Made by a program: the position numbers and the translations under genes. Under the pieces are notes generated by a model that was given only the letters and a program-made list of their open reading frames with translations, ran no database searches and was not told where the DNA came from. Shown one piece after another: positions 1 to 13,640 of a stretch of DNA of 64,000 bases. Within the stretch, counting starts at the first letter, position 1. Each line of letters opens with the position of its first letter. Source of the DNA: Monosporascus cannonballus (lineage: Eukaryota; Ascomycota; Sordariomycetes; Xylariales); contig QJNS01000091.1 in assembly GCA_004154925.1 (NCBI GenBank), positions 186,001 through 250,000 of the forward strand, written 5' to 3'.

Positions 1-2193
1 ATATATTTTTTAACATAAATATTGCGAAAATAAAATAAACATTTTTAAATAAAATTATTTATTAATCGAATTACGTACAAGATAGCGAATGTATAACGTT
101 AACTACAATATCAAATGGTCAGCAATTCCAAATCTCAATTAGGATTTAGACATCTTAATCCATCTTATAACGACTAGCTATACATATTATCACAATTATT
201 TTCCCCCTTTTAATAAAGTCGTCCCGACTTTAGGGCTAAATAAAATATCGAACCTCTAAGACTTTACTGCGCTCTGTAAGTATATAACGCGGTCGGACCC
301 TTTGGGCTGACCACCCGTCGAACGCCAGCGGTTAAAATCTTTTTCGTCTACCTTTTAGCTTTTTTTAGCCTGTAGCCGCCCTTATAAGAATCGAACATTA
401 TTTTCCGTATATCGCCCAAATAGTGCCGAACTAACTAATATATCTAATTAGGATTGGAAATAATTATAAGATAACGATAGTTCGACGTTAATTATAATAT
501 TAAAAAGTTAATAATTTCAAGCTTTAATTAGAGTTCGAATATTTTAATTTATCTTATAAGAATTAACTGTGCATATTATTATATTACGTTAATTTATTGA
601 AATTAAAATTAACTTAAAATCTTAAAATTTATTTTTTGATAGTTTGGTAATAATAAATAAAAATTATTCGGCGGTTAATAAATAAATATGTAAAATAATA
701 TATATATATATATATATTTGTTTTTATTATAAAAATAGTAAATATAAAATTAGACATTTATTTTGGATAAATTAATAACGTAAACGATATCAAATTCTAG
801 ATAAAACAAATCGATATCATACTAATAAGATTTATCGAAAATCGACGAATTATTGTCGATCTTTCGAACATAATCGAAAGAATTTAAAACTTAAAAAACT
901 AATATTTATCAAAAGTATTATCGCAAATATATATACTAATAACAAATCGTCGAAAACTAAATATATATATAGATATATATACGAAAAAATTAAAAAGAAA
1001 ATCAATAATCGTTCGTCGAAAAAATAGATAACGGAAATAAAAATTAAGAATAAAATATTTACAAAACAAATTAAAAATTAATATAAAAATTATTAATATT
1101 TTAATCTGAAAACTTTTATTAATCGGCTTTATATTAACGATGTCTAGGATAATAAAAGTACAAATTTAATAAATATTAACAAAATATTCGTACCTTATAA
1201 TAATACTATATAACTTAATACCGTATTAACTATAACGCAATATATAGCTAATAATACTTTTCAAAGACTAGTAGTTAAAAAGAGAGAAAATAATAAAAGA
1301 AAATGAAAAAATATAAAAAGTACGGCTAAATATCGACGACTAATCGCCAACTCACCTATTTAAAATAATTACAAAATCTAATATCCGAACAAATATATAT
1401 ATAATCTAGATAAAAGTCTGTCAATATATCTACTTTTTAGAATAGTCTACAATTACTTGGCTATTATCTCGCTTACATATTTATTTTCTTATAATATTTT
1501 ATATATATTTATAAAAAGCTTAGAACCTTTTTAATATTAATTATAATAAAAAGATATGTTATATATTAATACTTAATTATAAGTTTTATATTCTAGCGAT
1601 AATCGTTTTAAATATAAATATTAAATCTAAAGATATATTTGAAAAATAAAACTTAAAATAAAACTAAAAAACGTTTTATATAAGAAAAATAATAAAATGT
1701 TTTCAATTTATAATAACACAACCCATAATAAGTATATATAAATAGTAATTAAGTATTATTTAAAAATGTAATCGAAGTTAAATAAAATAAAAAACCTATA
1801 TTTTTCATTTATTTTTCTTAGATATCTATTTATAAATAAAGTTACAATTTCGACTTTAACTATTTGCGAAACAATTTATATACGAAAATATTAACATTTG
1901 ATCTTAACAACTTTAGTTGTAATTTTTTAATATAAATATAAATAAATCTTAATAAAATTCCATAGATCGTATGATTTTAAGGCTTTAAATATTCATTTTA
2001 TTAACTTTTTTAATGTTTCTTTTTATCAATTAATTATAAATATGCGGTTTTATTAATTTTATATAAAAAATAGCGACTTGTTGAAAAAGTAGAGCGTTGA
2101 TTGGAGTACTGTCTTAATTATAAAAGTTTTCGGTTTTAAGTTTCTATTTTTACTAATTAGTTTTAAATCTATAGTTTTATAGATTTTGCATTA
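1..2193. other. A+T-rich RIP-degraded DNA, element not identified
   Basis: Gene-free stretch left of the Copia element. It is strongly A+T-rich with CpA/TpG depletion, like the retrotransposons to its right, so it is probably another degraded repeat. I found no LTR, terminal inverted repeat or recognisable protein motif. A less A+T-rich segment lies at about 230-425. Confidence refers to the RIP-degraded nature, not to an identity. Confidence 0.6.
698..717. repeat. (TA)n microsatellite
   Basis: Uninterrupted alternating TA run inside the A+T-rich region. Confidence 0.8.
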
Positions 2194-2198
2194 AAAAC

Positions 2199-2363
2199 TG
2201 TCAGATATAGAGGACATCAGTTGTGTTGTTGTATTCAGCTAAGTTGTAGATGCTATCGCACGCGCACAACTCTAAGTAGCTTTACTACGGAACATATATG
2301 AGCCGATCAGTATAGGACCTTTCCGTATATAGAGAGCGTTCCGTACTCCCCAGCTAGCTAACA
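2199..2363 (-). repeat. 3' LTR of Copia element E
   Basis: 165 bp, paired with 31474-31638. Its left (outer) part is nearly undamaged and its right (inner) part carries C-to-T and G-to-A changes relative to the partner. Confidence 0.9.
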
Positions 2364-4345
2364 TACCTCCTTAACGCTTTAAAGCATTTACAGTGTTAAT
2401 CGCTATATTTTATTATTTTCTAAAGCTGTAATTAATTATTGTATTTTTTCTTTAATAATTAAATCCTGTTAATTAATTAATTTCTTGTTTTAAATAATCT
2501 TTAAGATTTTTTTATTAATTTAAGGCTTTTATAATATCTATTAATCTTAATTATTTTTTAAAATACTTAAAAGCTTTTTATAATAAGGCTTTAATTAATT
2601 TATTCATTAATATAATATTTATAGATATATAATTTATATTAATTAATTTTTTTCCTTTTCGGAATTAAAAATTATATATATTTACGTATTATAATTCTGT
2701 TTTTAGAAAAGTAATGTCGATTTTAATTAGCTTTATAATATGTTAATTATTATCTGATATATTTAGTGGTTTTGTATATATGTTAATTTTAAATTTTTCG
2801 ATTAATTAAAAATAAAATAAACATTATTTTATTATTCCGCCGAATAGTTTTATAATATAAGCTTAGAAGTTTTTTCGATCGACTTTATTATTTGTAAAAA
2901 CAAATATCGCTTTAAATATTTATTGAATTTTTATTTTCGAATTATAACATTAATATTTGAGTACCGAATAAATATAATATAATTCGATTAATAATTTTAT
3001 AATATATGTTATTTAGGCGTAAATTAAACCATTTAAATTAGGATATTTCAAAGAATATATATAGTTATATATTAATTATAACCTATAAAATTGATTTGTT
3101 TTTTAAATATTTGCTAATTAAATCTAGATAGGCCAAATTAGAATTCGGCAATAAATTAACGTTTATTATAATCGTTTTTAAACAATATTTTAAATTCTTT
3201 TAGAAATAAAATTAATTAGCTTATTTATAAAGTCGGATTAAAATAACTAGAATTTTTTATTAAATTTATTTTTTATTATTTACATCTCGAACAATTATTA
3301 TAAGTTTTTGTTTTTTCATAAAAGTATATCGTTTCTGGTTTAATTAAATTAATTAATTAGTACAGTCTTGATTTGTTTGTTATACGCGGCGATAATATTA
3401 TTTACAAAATCTCAAAAAAATGCAGTTTAATGAATACAATAATAAGGTTTGTAAAAAATAAAACCTAATCCTAAATCTTTTCATATATTAATAAATTCTT
3501 TCTACCAAAATAAAAGGAATTTCTTTAATTCATTTAATATTTTTAATTAGTCGCACTTTTTTACTTTATAAATATTTCGGAGATATTTTTACATATATTT
3601 CGTAAGGTAATATCGTATTAATAAAAGCGTTTATAACGTTATATTATTTATATTTTAGATTAAATTTAATTATAGTAACGACCAAGATTCGAATCGACTT
3701 TTTAACGAATATAAATATGTATATATCGCCATAAGCGTCTTTTAATTGTTAACCGCCTTATAAAATAAAATGGGCTTTATATTTTTATAACCAGCCGTAT
3801 TTTTGATATTTATATATATATATTTATATAAATATTATGAAATATTTCTTTTTAGCGAAAAATTAATAAATAATTTTTCAGAATGTCATTTTTTTATAAC
3901 TTTGTAAATAAACTTTTTTAATTTTACGAAATATTTCTTTTAGAGGATATATATTTAGTTTTTTATAGCTTTGCGGCAGTGGCAGTAAATTACGTTTATA
4001 TATCCGATTCTATAATCTAAGTATTTTTTTATATATTTTAGTATTAAAACTTTTTCGATTAAAGTAATACTTATTTCGGATAATTATTTTTCTTAAATTT
4101 CCGCAATTTACTGGCTGGTTATCGTTCGTATTTATAAAAAGGGTTAAACGTTTTATATTAAATACGGTTTTCTATACCTTATATTCGTTTTAGATAATAT
4201 TAAATCGATACGAAATATACGAAAAGCTTACGTTTATAATACGCAGGGTACTTTCGTTTTTTATTGCTATTCTGGGTTAAACAATATAACACGAACTTAA
4301 GGTTACTTTTATTTTTTTCCGTCGGCGTAATAATTATAATAATTA
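2364..4345 (-). pseudogene. Copia pol remnant (reverse transcriptase/RNase H end) of element E
   Basis: Read on the minus strand, 2517-2613 gives a clear match to the end of Copia polyproteins (Leu-x-Lys-Ala-Leu near the end, then a Phe-rich segment and Leu-x-Leu-x-Asp-Ile), with TAA where Gln is expected. A little upstream, near 2800-2860, a Lys-Leu-Phe-Gly-Gly string fits the RNase H region that precedes the conserved Trp. The rest is too mutated to place. A short purine-rich tract (minus strand) touches the LTR at 2364. The segment is cut at 4346-4350 by insertion of element D. Confidence 0.7.
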
Positions 4346-4350
4346 TTAGG

Positions 4351-4730
4351 TGTTACGATCTAACGAGCTACGACCTCCAGAAACGGTCTCCGACAAAGAC
4401 AAGCTAAGAAATAATAGCGAGTTAAATTACGTAATAGATCACTAACTTATTAATAGTGAGCTAGTAAGCCAGTGAGCCGGATTACTAACTTATTAGTGAT
4501 AAGTTAGTGAGTTAATATAAGATATATATGTTTACTATTTCTATAGTTTAAATAATTTTAGTTTGAAATACTTATTAATATTAATCGTTTATAATATAAT
4601 TCGGATATTTTTAATATTAAAAGACGTAATATGCTACCGTATTTATTATTCAAAATTTTCTGATATTTTTATTAATATAAATCTGTACGATTAAAAATAC
4701 AATAGTTAATTAAATTATTTAGCTGTTATA
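4351..4730 (+). repeat. 5' LTR of Gypsy element D
   Basis: 380 bp, begins TGTTACG and ends GTTATA (RIP form of a CA end). It holds about two copies of a 34-43 bp direct repeat at 4437-4515, whereas the partner LTR holds four. Confidence 0.9.
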
Positions 4731-7700
4731 TATTATAAGCTTTTGTTTAATAATATCGTTAAATTCTGAGCAATATCGCCGACATTATATTTATTAGTAA
4801 ATAGCTCGAATAGCCCATTTATTAGATTTCTGATAATTCGGATGTCGAAATAAAATCTGAAAAAGAAAATAAATAACTTTGTTTTTTCCGTAAAGAAATT
4901 TTTCGACGTCTGAACATTATAAATAAACGCATTTTTTAGTTTGAAAAGAACAATAATAATCTTACAACGTCTTTTTAAGCCGCTTATAAGAAGCTTAAGA
5001 AAAAAGAGAAAATCTTTAAGATCGAGAAACTTTTTTAAACGAACTAGATTATTTAGCTGAATTTTACTAAAGAACTAGAAAAAGTTTTTAAATCCCTTAA
5101 ACTAGAATTTTTCGACGGAATTTCGATTAAGTTATAATTGTTTTTGAGTTAATACCGAATATATTTCAAATACTTTTTTATTCGATTAATTACGTTTATT
5201 ATACGTATTAAATTTACGGTCGGACAATTTATCGGAAACGCGGTTATTTCAAATTTCCTATAGAAAAATATATTATTTTGCTGGTCGGAAAGCGAAATCC
5301 AGAAATAATACAAATATATAACGATTATAAATAATTTAAGTAAATATTACTACAAGTTTACGAAATAATAAACAAAAAAACAAAAGCCGAAATACAAATC
5401 CAATAATTACGATAAAAGAGATTAATATCTAATTACGGTAATACGTTTGGTTAATTAATATCTAAGCTAAACTAGAGATAAAATTATTAATGGTCAAATT
5501 TTTCGACGGCTTAAAAAAAGTATGAAAGGAATTTTTAAGCTAGACCGACTTAATTATCTATTAAATTATATCGTTATAATAATTACAATTAATAATCGAC
5601 AATATATTTAACGTACCAGGAATATTAAAGGAAAAATAATAACAAATTTCGCTATACCGTTAATACTAGCGCTTTTCAATACGGTAATATTTTTTACGAT
5701 AGAGGACTAGGATCTATAGAACTAGGCGTTACTTATAAGAAAAATTAGAGCCAAACCAAATATTTTATTGTAATAAAATAAGACATAAATCAATATGGTA
5801 TAAGATATCTAAAAACTCTATTAAGATAACTAGAAACTCATACCCGAGAGATAATTTAAAAACAATCAAAAAAACGAAGACAAATCTATTAATATATTCC
5901 GGTTTAAAAACGTACTAGGCTCCCAATAACTAAAAATCTAATAACAGATTCGAAAAGTTAAAAAGCTAATTCGATAAATATTATAATTATAACAAGAAGA
6001 ACTATAAGAATAGTTACGAAAATATTAAAATTAAATAGAGGAAATCTATTTCGGTATTTCTAATCGATACGGTAAAATATATACCATATATTGTCGACGA
6101 TGAAAATATCCCGATTACAAAAAATAGAAACAATATATTTACGGAAAGATTATTCGCTTATATTATAAAAGATTCGATTTTCTAAACAGAACTAGAAATA
6201 AGAAAAACGATAAATAATAATATCGATATTTCCGATTTATAGGTCTAGAAAATAATATGTACTAATTAATTAAAGTAAAAAGCTGGTCCGAAAAAAAGTA
6301 ATATCTATAGAAAAAACTTTTTGTTATTATAAATAATGCGATTACTAAACGGAAAAAATGTTAATACAGTATATAATAATTAAAATATTACTAAAAAGAT
6401 ATTATAGATTTTTATTTTCAATTAGTATTTATTATAGACTTTAACGAAAAAAAGTTATTAACAAATACGTTAATTTATAAACGAGCTTTAAAAAGACAAT
6501 TAATATAACGCATAATAGAATACGGTTAAAATTATAAAAAAATAATTTACCTAATAGAAAAAGATTTATAATAAAATTAAAAATAACTAATATACCTCGA
6601 AAGAACGATACGCCGATATTAACGATAAATATAATAAATTTAACGCGTTATATACAGAACTATAAATAAAATGTGAAAACTAAAAAAGGAATTAAAAAAA
6701 AGAAGACTATCAATAAAAAAGCTGTAAGATCACGAAATTTAAAAGAATTAAAAAGAATGTCCAAGAAAGGCTTTAAACGCGACAATAAAAGCCATTAATA
6801 ACCTTATTATCTTAGATATACGAATTAGAACGTACTGGTATACCGTAATAGTGAACTGCGAAACTCTAGGCGAAAATTATATTATACTCAATATAGTCAA
6901 TAAGTTTAAACTGCTATAGAGATATAAGTTAAAACTTTATACAGTTAGAAATGCCGAAAATCAGAAATTCGTTTACAATAATGAAAAGGTTATATGCGAA
7001 ATTAATTATTTCGAGATTTTTGTTTAAGAACGATATTAAATAATTGATTTCAATAGCGTTTTATTTGAAAATTACGATATAATCGTAGGATTACTATAGA
7101 TGCGCCAATACGAAATTTTGACTAATAAAGAAATTAGTTAAATAAAGTTTATCTTATACTCTATTAATAAGCAAAAAAAGAAAAAATAGAGATATTAATA
7201 TTCGATTAAAAATAACAACGAATATAGACATGAAAATACAATAACAATCTTATTACTTAAAAGGACAAAATATAAGAAAAAGAATAAGTAATTAAAAAAG
7301 ACGACGTATTATTACTACTAGTAAAATAAAATTAAGGTAACTAAATAACGATTTAAAATAACAGCCTGAATAATTAAAAGATCTAATTAATATATTACTA
7401 TAATATTATCGATATAAGTAATTCTTTTTTAAAAAAAGCTCGATACGAGGTTACTAAAATATAGCGAATAAAATTATAAAATAATTTTTAAAAAAGGATT
7501 TTTAACGAAGTTTTACCTTATTTACAACCTTAATAGAAACCATTTACGCGCTTTTAAAAAATACTTAAAAATCGATTATAAAAAGAATAAGTTAAACCTT
7601 CGAAATTATTAATAAGATATCTTATATTTTTTATATTAAAAAAATCGAAAAATTACGATTCATAATGAATTATCGATAACTAAACGATATTACTGTTAAA

Positions 7701-8071
7701 GATTAAATATTATTATCTTTAACTATAGAAATAAAAAACCGACTTTATAAAATTTAATAATTTATAGTATTCGATTTTAAAAATAGATAAAACTTTATTA
7801 AAATTAAGGAAAAATACGAATAAAAAATAGTTTTCAGAACGAAATACGTATTATTTAAGTATTTGGTTATACTAATAGAATTTACGAATGTATTAGTAAC
7901 TTTTTAACGAATACTTAACTATGTATTACGGGAATACCTCAATATTTTCGTCGTTTATTATCTCGACGATATTCTCATCTTCTTAGAAACAGAAAAAGAA
8001 TATATAGAATACGTTAATAAAGTTTTTTAAGTTTTACAGAACGTACGGCTGTTTGCTAATACAGAAAAAAA
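4731..8071 (+). pseudogene. gag and first half of pol of element D (RIP-degraded)
   Basis: Many TAA/TAG codons interrupt frames that still show Gypsy order. Near 5985-6030 a Tyr/Asn/Lys-rich string has the shape of a gag zinc knuckle with Cys and His changed to Tyr. At 7959-7970 the reverse-transcriptase box Tyr-Leu-Asp-Asp followed by Ile-Leu-Ile-Phe is preserved. The frame runs on to 8071, is interrupted by A1, and resumes at 13641. The leader just after the LTR resembles the leaders of B and C. Confidence 0.75.
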
Positions 8072-8261
8072 TGTTATAGGCTAGAGCCTATAGGGCAGCT
8101 CGGGCTTACGGAGCGAGCTCCTTAGCCCGAGCTCACCCATATGTATATAGGAAACAGCTACCTTGCTAGTAGCTAGCTATTTCTCCCTTTCTCTTTTTAC
8201 TTTGAATATAAATCTTTATTAGGCCGTATTTTCGTTTAACTTACGTATTATACCCGTTATA
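8072..8261 (+). repeat. 5' LTR of A1
   Basis: 190 bp, TG...TA ends (CA changed by RIP). The outer left half is nearly undamaged and the right half is strongly RIP-mutated compared with 13451-13640. Confidence 0.93.
8097..8133. other. G+C-rich inverted repeat inside the family-A LTR
   Basis: Ten-base perfect arms (AGCTCGGGCT and its complement) enclose a partly self-complementary loop, forming a hairpin-like structure. The same structure is recognisable in the other three family-A LTRs, best preserved at about 21903-21939. A role in LTR transcription, termination or priming is possible but not shown. Confidence 0.6.
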
Positions 8262-11200
8262 TATATTTAAGGTTATAATTTACTATAATTTCCAAAAAGT
8301 TAAATAAAAATAAAATATTTTTTAAAAATATCTTAATTAAGAATAATAAATTAAAAAGGGTTTTATAACGAAATAATTACGAAATAATATAATTAACGAA
8401 ATTATAAATAAATTTACGATATTAATTTTATTTTAAAATATTAAAGAAAATTTATAATAATAATTATTCGTAAATATATTTTAATAATTTAATATATAAT
8501 AAAAATAATTTACCAAATTGATTTTTAATTATAATAAAATAATAAATAATTTATTTAATTAAATAACGAAAATAAAAAAATACTTTTTTACGAAAACGGA
8601 AAAAAAAGCCCTTATAAAATAAAATTTATTTTGCTAAAAACTTATGTTAAGCCTATTATTTAATAGCGCATTTATAAAAGCAAATCGTGAACCTATAAAA
8701 TAGCTGTCGTAAAATAAAAAATAAAAAATGTTTTATTTATTTTTTATTATATTTCGTACAAAAAAATGGTTTATTTTCAATTTTTATAATAATTTATTTA
8801 GATATTATAATATTTATATTTATTAAAAAATAAATAAAATTTAATTATTAATTCAAAATAAAAAAATTACAAACAAAATTTGATCTTAATAATTGTTTTT
8901 ATTTAACAAAATAATTCGAAAATAAATAAACGGTTTAATTTATTAATGAGTAATTATAATATATAAAATAAGATACTAATTAACGGATTTAGAATTACTT
9001 ATTAAATTTTAAATTTAAATTAATTAAATAAAAAAATTTAATATAGTTTTTAATAATTAAAGTAATTTTTTTAAATATTAATATTAATATGTAATTTCGT
9101 AATACGTTAATTACAAAAATTATATTTTATAACGATTATAACCGTTAAATACGTAAAATTAAAAAAATAATTAATTATTTAAAAATTTCAATTAATTATT
9201 ATGTATATAAAGAAATAATAATTTGATATTTCGGTAAAAAAACGGTTAATTAATAATATTATATATATTAAATTAATAAACAGGCATAAATAATAAATAT
9301 TTAAGGAAATATATTTATAATACATATTATATAATTAATTATATTAATTTTTAAATTTATAAATTAATAATTGAATAATTAAGAAAATTAATCCAAAAAT
9401 AATTCAGAATAGGATTAAATTAACGGACTTATGCGAAATAATTTTCCGATAACAAAACAAAAATTGGGAATTAAAAAAAATAATATTTTTATTATGCCGT
9501 TACAAATTATTCGAATTAAAAATATCTTAAATATTAATTCGTAAAACGGTGTCGTTCGATTAGGACGGAAATTACGGTAATAAGTTTGCGGGATACCGTT
9601 AATAAAAATAATAATTCGAATAATGAAAATTTAAAATAAATAACTTTTATTAAAAGTTATTAATAAAAAACCGTAATAAAAAATTTACAAAAGTTTAATA
9701 ATAAATTAAATAATATCTATTTTATATTAAATGCATTAATTAATAATGTTATATATATGATTGTTTTAATTAATAATAAATATATTTATTATTTTATATT
9801 TAATTAACGATTAATCCGCCGTTTAAAATTATAACGTATATTTATTATATTTTATTAGTTATAATTAACGAAAAATAATAACCTTATAATAATCGTAATT
9901 CAAAAAATTACTTATATTAACGTAAATTTAAAGGGTCGCCTAAACCGAATTTGGAAATATGTAATTAAAATTTTATTTTATTTATTTATTTTCAAAAAAC
10001 TTTAAATAAAATATAATAATATCGTATATAAAATAAAATAACGGTTTATCCGTTTTGCGGATAACGTTACCGCATTTATATTACGCGAAAAAAATAACTT
10101 AATAAAAAACTTAAAACCCGTTTAAAAAGAAATTATAAAAGTACAAAAAAATCTGCCTAATAACGGTTATAATTTTCGCGGCAATAATGCGGCAAAATTA
10201 CAGCAAAAAGAATAAGATATAATTATTCGTAATTTTTATAAAAAATATTAATAAGGCTTTAAAAATAAAGCCGTAATTAATATTCAAAAATATAACGGAA
10301 CATTATTTTTTAAAGAAATACGGAAATTCCAAAACCTTTTTATAAATAATAAAAATTTGTTATTATTATTTTATCATAATAATAACGACGTAATAATAAA
10401 CTTAAAAATAAATATTTCGAGTTACAAAATAATCTTATAAAGATCTTTATATGGAATATTAAGAGAAAAATTATTAATTTTACGCAAAATACTTATAAAC
10501 TTATTCGATAAAAATTAAATTCGGGTTAATACATTTCCTATATATACCCCAATATTATTTACAAAATATTTTAACGGGGATTTAAAATTTTATATAAATT
10601 ATAAAAAATTAAATAAGATTACGAAATAAAACCGTAACTTTTTTGCGTTAATAAAAAAAAATATTACGAATTTTATTATAGGCCTGGTAATTTACAAAAT
10701 TCGATATTTAAACGGCCTTTTACCGGTTATATATCTATTAAAGAAATAAATAAAAAATTATATTCCGTATATATTTCGAGTTTTTCGAATAACTGGTATA
10801 TTTATTTAGCCTTAACGGTATACCGGCTACCTTTTAACGTTATATTAATATTACGTTAAAACTTTATTTTAGTCATTTTTATTCTGTATATATAAATAAT
10901 ATATTAATTTATTCGTCCGGCTTTCGAACCGATTATATAATTAAAATTAAAATAATATTTCGCCGTTTAATAAAAATAAGATTAAAATTAAATCTGAATA
11001 AATACGAATTCGTAATTTAACAAATGAAATACCTAAGACTTATTATCAAAATAAAAATAAACTTAAAAATTAATCCTAAAAAACTAACCGTTATTCGAAA
11101 ATAAAAGGCTCTTATTAACGTAAAAAAAGTTAAAAGCTTTATTGGATTTATTAACTTTTAGCAAACTTATATAAAATCTTTTAATAAGATAACGGTTTTT

Positions 11201-13450
11201 TTATAATTAATTAAAAAAAAGGATCTTTTTCGGCAAAAAAAAAAAAAAATATTAAGTTTTGGACTAATTTAAAAAACCATTTATTATAACGTTTATTTTT
11301 ACGTATTAAAACTCCGAACAAAAATAGTAATAAAAATAAATTATTCTGGTTAAATAACCGGAAAATGTTTATTTTATTTCGATTTATTAAGGCGCCTATA
11401 ATTAATTACGTATTTTTTAAAGAACTTATCGTAAATTAAATATAATTATAAGATATACGACAAAAAGCGATTAATTATCGTTAAAACGTTAATAAAATAA
11501 AAAAAGAAAATTTAAAAGTTAATTAGCCTTTTTATGATTTTAATAAATTACGCGAATTTCTAATATTTTATAAATATTCGTAAATTTATTAAAAAACAAA
11601 TTTAATAAGCCAGTTTTTTATCCGTTTTTAATTTCGTATTTAAATATTATTTTAATAAATTAATAAACCGACCTATGTCATATTTTGCAAATTATAAAAC
11701 GTATTTTGCGATAAAAAATATTAAATTTAAAAGGCGGATAATTCGATTAATTAAAGAAAACTTATTTGACAAATTAATACGGATTTAGAAAATTCTAATA
11801 ATCATAATTTATTTAAAACGAAAAAATAACGAACAACCGGTTATATTTCCTAGTAAAAAATATTTTTCGAAAAGAATCTTTAAAAAATATTAGATTTAAA
11901 GATTATTACGAATAAAATCTTAAATATGGCGTACGCCGTCGTAGCCCAAAAGTTATGTAATTTCTCCTTAATTATAAATATAATAAAAGTTTTTATAACG
12001 GAATATTTTTTTCGATTTTAAAAATTTTAAATAATTTAAAAAACATATTTAAGTTTTTGCTTAAAAACCGTTCCGAACGTTATTAATTTAATAAGTATAT
12101 AATTTTTATATTGTCGACTACCTAAAAAAATCATTATATTAATAATATTAATTCCAGATTATTATTAATTGGAATAAATTTAAGATATATACCATTTTTG
12201 CGATAATTATAACATATATAATAAGTTGTATATATAAAAGGAAATAAAAAAAGTTATTTCGGCTCTTATTTATTTTAAACTAATTTTATTTTGATTTTTC
12301 GATAAATTTTATAATCGATTTACCGGAAGACAAAAAAGGAACCCTCGTTTTCTTATGGTATTTTACGATTATTTAGCGAAAATACTTATTTTAAAACCGA
12401 TATTTAATATGGACGTAAAAATATATATTTAATATTTTATTACTTATTATTAAAGATATTATAGTTTTTTTTAAAAACTTAATATGTGATAAAAAAGTAA
12501 TTAAATAAGCAAATTTTGAACTTATTTATATAACCTAATAAGCAGATAATAATAATTTAATAAATTTGTTTATTTTTAAATAAATAAATTACGAAAAAAA
12601 TTAAGTCAAAAATTTTAGCATATTTTTGGTATTTTATAAATTCCATATAATATAATTAAGCTAAACCTTTACCAATAATACAGTTAATTTTTAACGGCAG
12701 AAATTTTTCGTTAAAAATATTTTTTTTTAAATTTATAAATATAATATAAAACTTATTAACGAAATACCGATAACCATTTAATTAATTCCCGAAATAAAAA
12801 TATTTTAATTTCGTTAAACAATTACGAAAAAATATAAAATTCATATAAATTATTATAATATTAATATAAATCTGGATAAAATAGTTAATTAAGGTTTTTT
12901 AAAAAAAATAAATATTATATTTCGAAATACAAAATTTAATACAATTAAATTTAAAAAACATAAATATTTTAAAATTATTTAAAAAATGTTTTTAATATAT
13001 ATTAAATATAAAATTATTATAATTATAGCGTATAATACCGTAAAGTAAAACGTATTATTAGGAATATATTTAAAATTTAATATAAACTTTTTAAAATTAA
13101 TAATAAAAAACTTATTATTTAATTAGATTTTAAATAATAATTAACTATTATCGATATTATTAAAAAATATATATATAATAAAATATATATTAAAAGCCGA
13201 AAATAAATACATAAACTGCGATTACCAAAAAAAATTATTCGTAAAATAAATAAGTTATATTAAATTAAAATAAAAATTATATAATAATTAGAAAAATATA
13301 ATTACTTTTAATAATTTTAAAACATTATTCGGAAACCGAAACGGGGTCGGCGAAAACATAAAAATATAAATAAGGATAAAAAAAATATAAGTAAAGCCGC
13401 CGCCGCCTTACCGTAACCCCGTTATTTCCTAAGGGCGAAAAAGGGGGTAA
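8262..13450 (+). pseudogene. gag-pol of element A1 (RIP-degraded)
   Basis: Long stretches of Gypsy polyprotein can be followed on plus. The reverse-transcriptase box at 10889-10900 reads Tyr-Ile-Asn-Asn, followed by Ile-Leu-Ile-Tyr-Ser and, downstream, by a recognisable Leu-Lys-Leu-Asn-x-x-Lys-x-Glu-Phe segment. RNase H and integrase remains follow (about 11000-12400). Near 13200-13330 a string with Val-Lys-(Trp)-x2-Tyr and (Trp)-x-Pro/Leu-Tyr-Asn-Asn spacing looks like a divergent chromodomain. Loss of the second catalytic Asp and dozens of stop codons mean it cannot be active. Confidence 0.8.
13431..13450 (+). other. Polypurine tract of A1
   Basis: Purine-rich run immediately upstream of the 3' LTR. 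The reverse complement of the same tract follows the 3' LTR of A2 at 16634-16653. Such tracts prime plus-strand DNA synthesis in LTR elements and fix the element's orientation. Confidence 0.75.
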
Positions 13451-13640
13451 TATTATAGGCTAAAATCTATAAGGCAGTTCGGGCTTACGGAACGAGTTTT
13501 TTAGCCCGAATTCACCCATATATATATAAAGAGCAGCCATTTCGCTGGTGGCTAGCTGTTTCTCCCTTTTTCTTCTTACCTTGAATATAAACCTTTGTTG
13601 GGCCGTGCCTCCGTTTAACCTACGCATCGTGTCCGTTACA
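13451..13640 (+). repeat. 3' LTR of A1
   Basis: 190 bp. The outer right end (GTGTCCGTTACA) is undamaged and the inner left half is RIP-mutated, the mirror image of the 5' LTR. Confidence 0.93.

Larger units (their letters stand above)
8072..13640 (+). mobile_element. LTR retrotransposon A1, Ty3/Gypsy, inserted in the reverse-transcriptase region of D
   Basis: 5569 bp with 190-bp LTRs at both ends (8072-8261 and 13451-13640). The flanks AAAAA (8067-8071) and AAGAA (13641-13645) are a 5-bp target duplication with one RIP-type change. Skipping the element restores continuity of D's reverse transcriptase, which resumes with the conserved Cys-Leu-x-His-Ile-Ile segment just after 13650. A polypurine tract (13431-13450) touches the 3' LTR. 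A second copy of the family, A2, lies at 16444-21964 in the opposite orientation. Confidence 0.95.
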
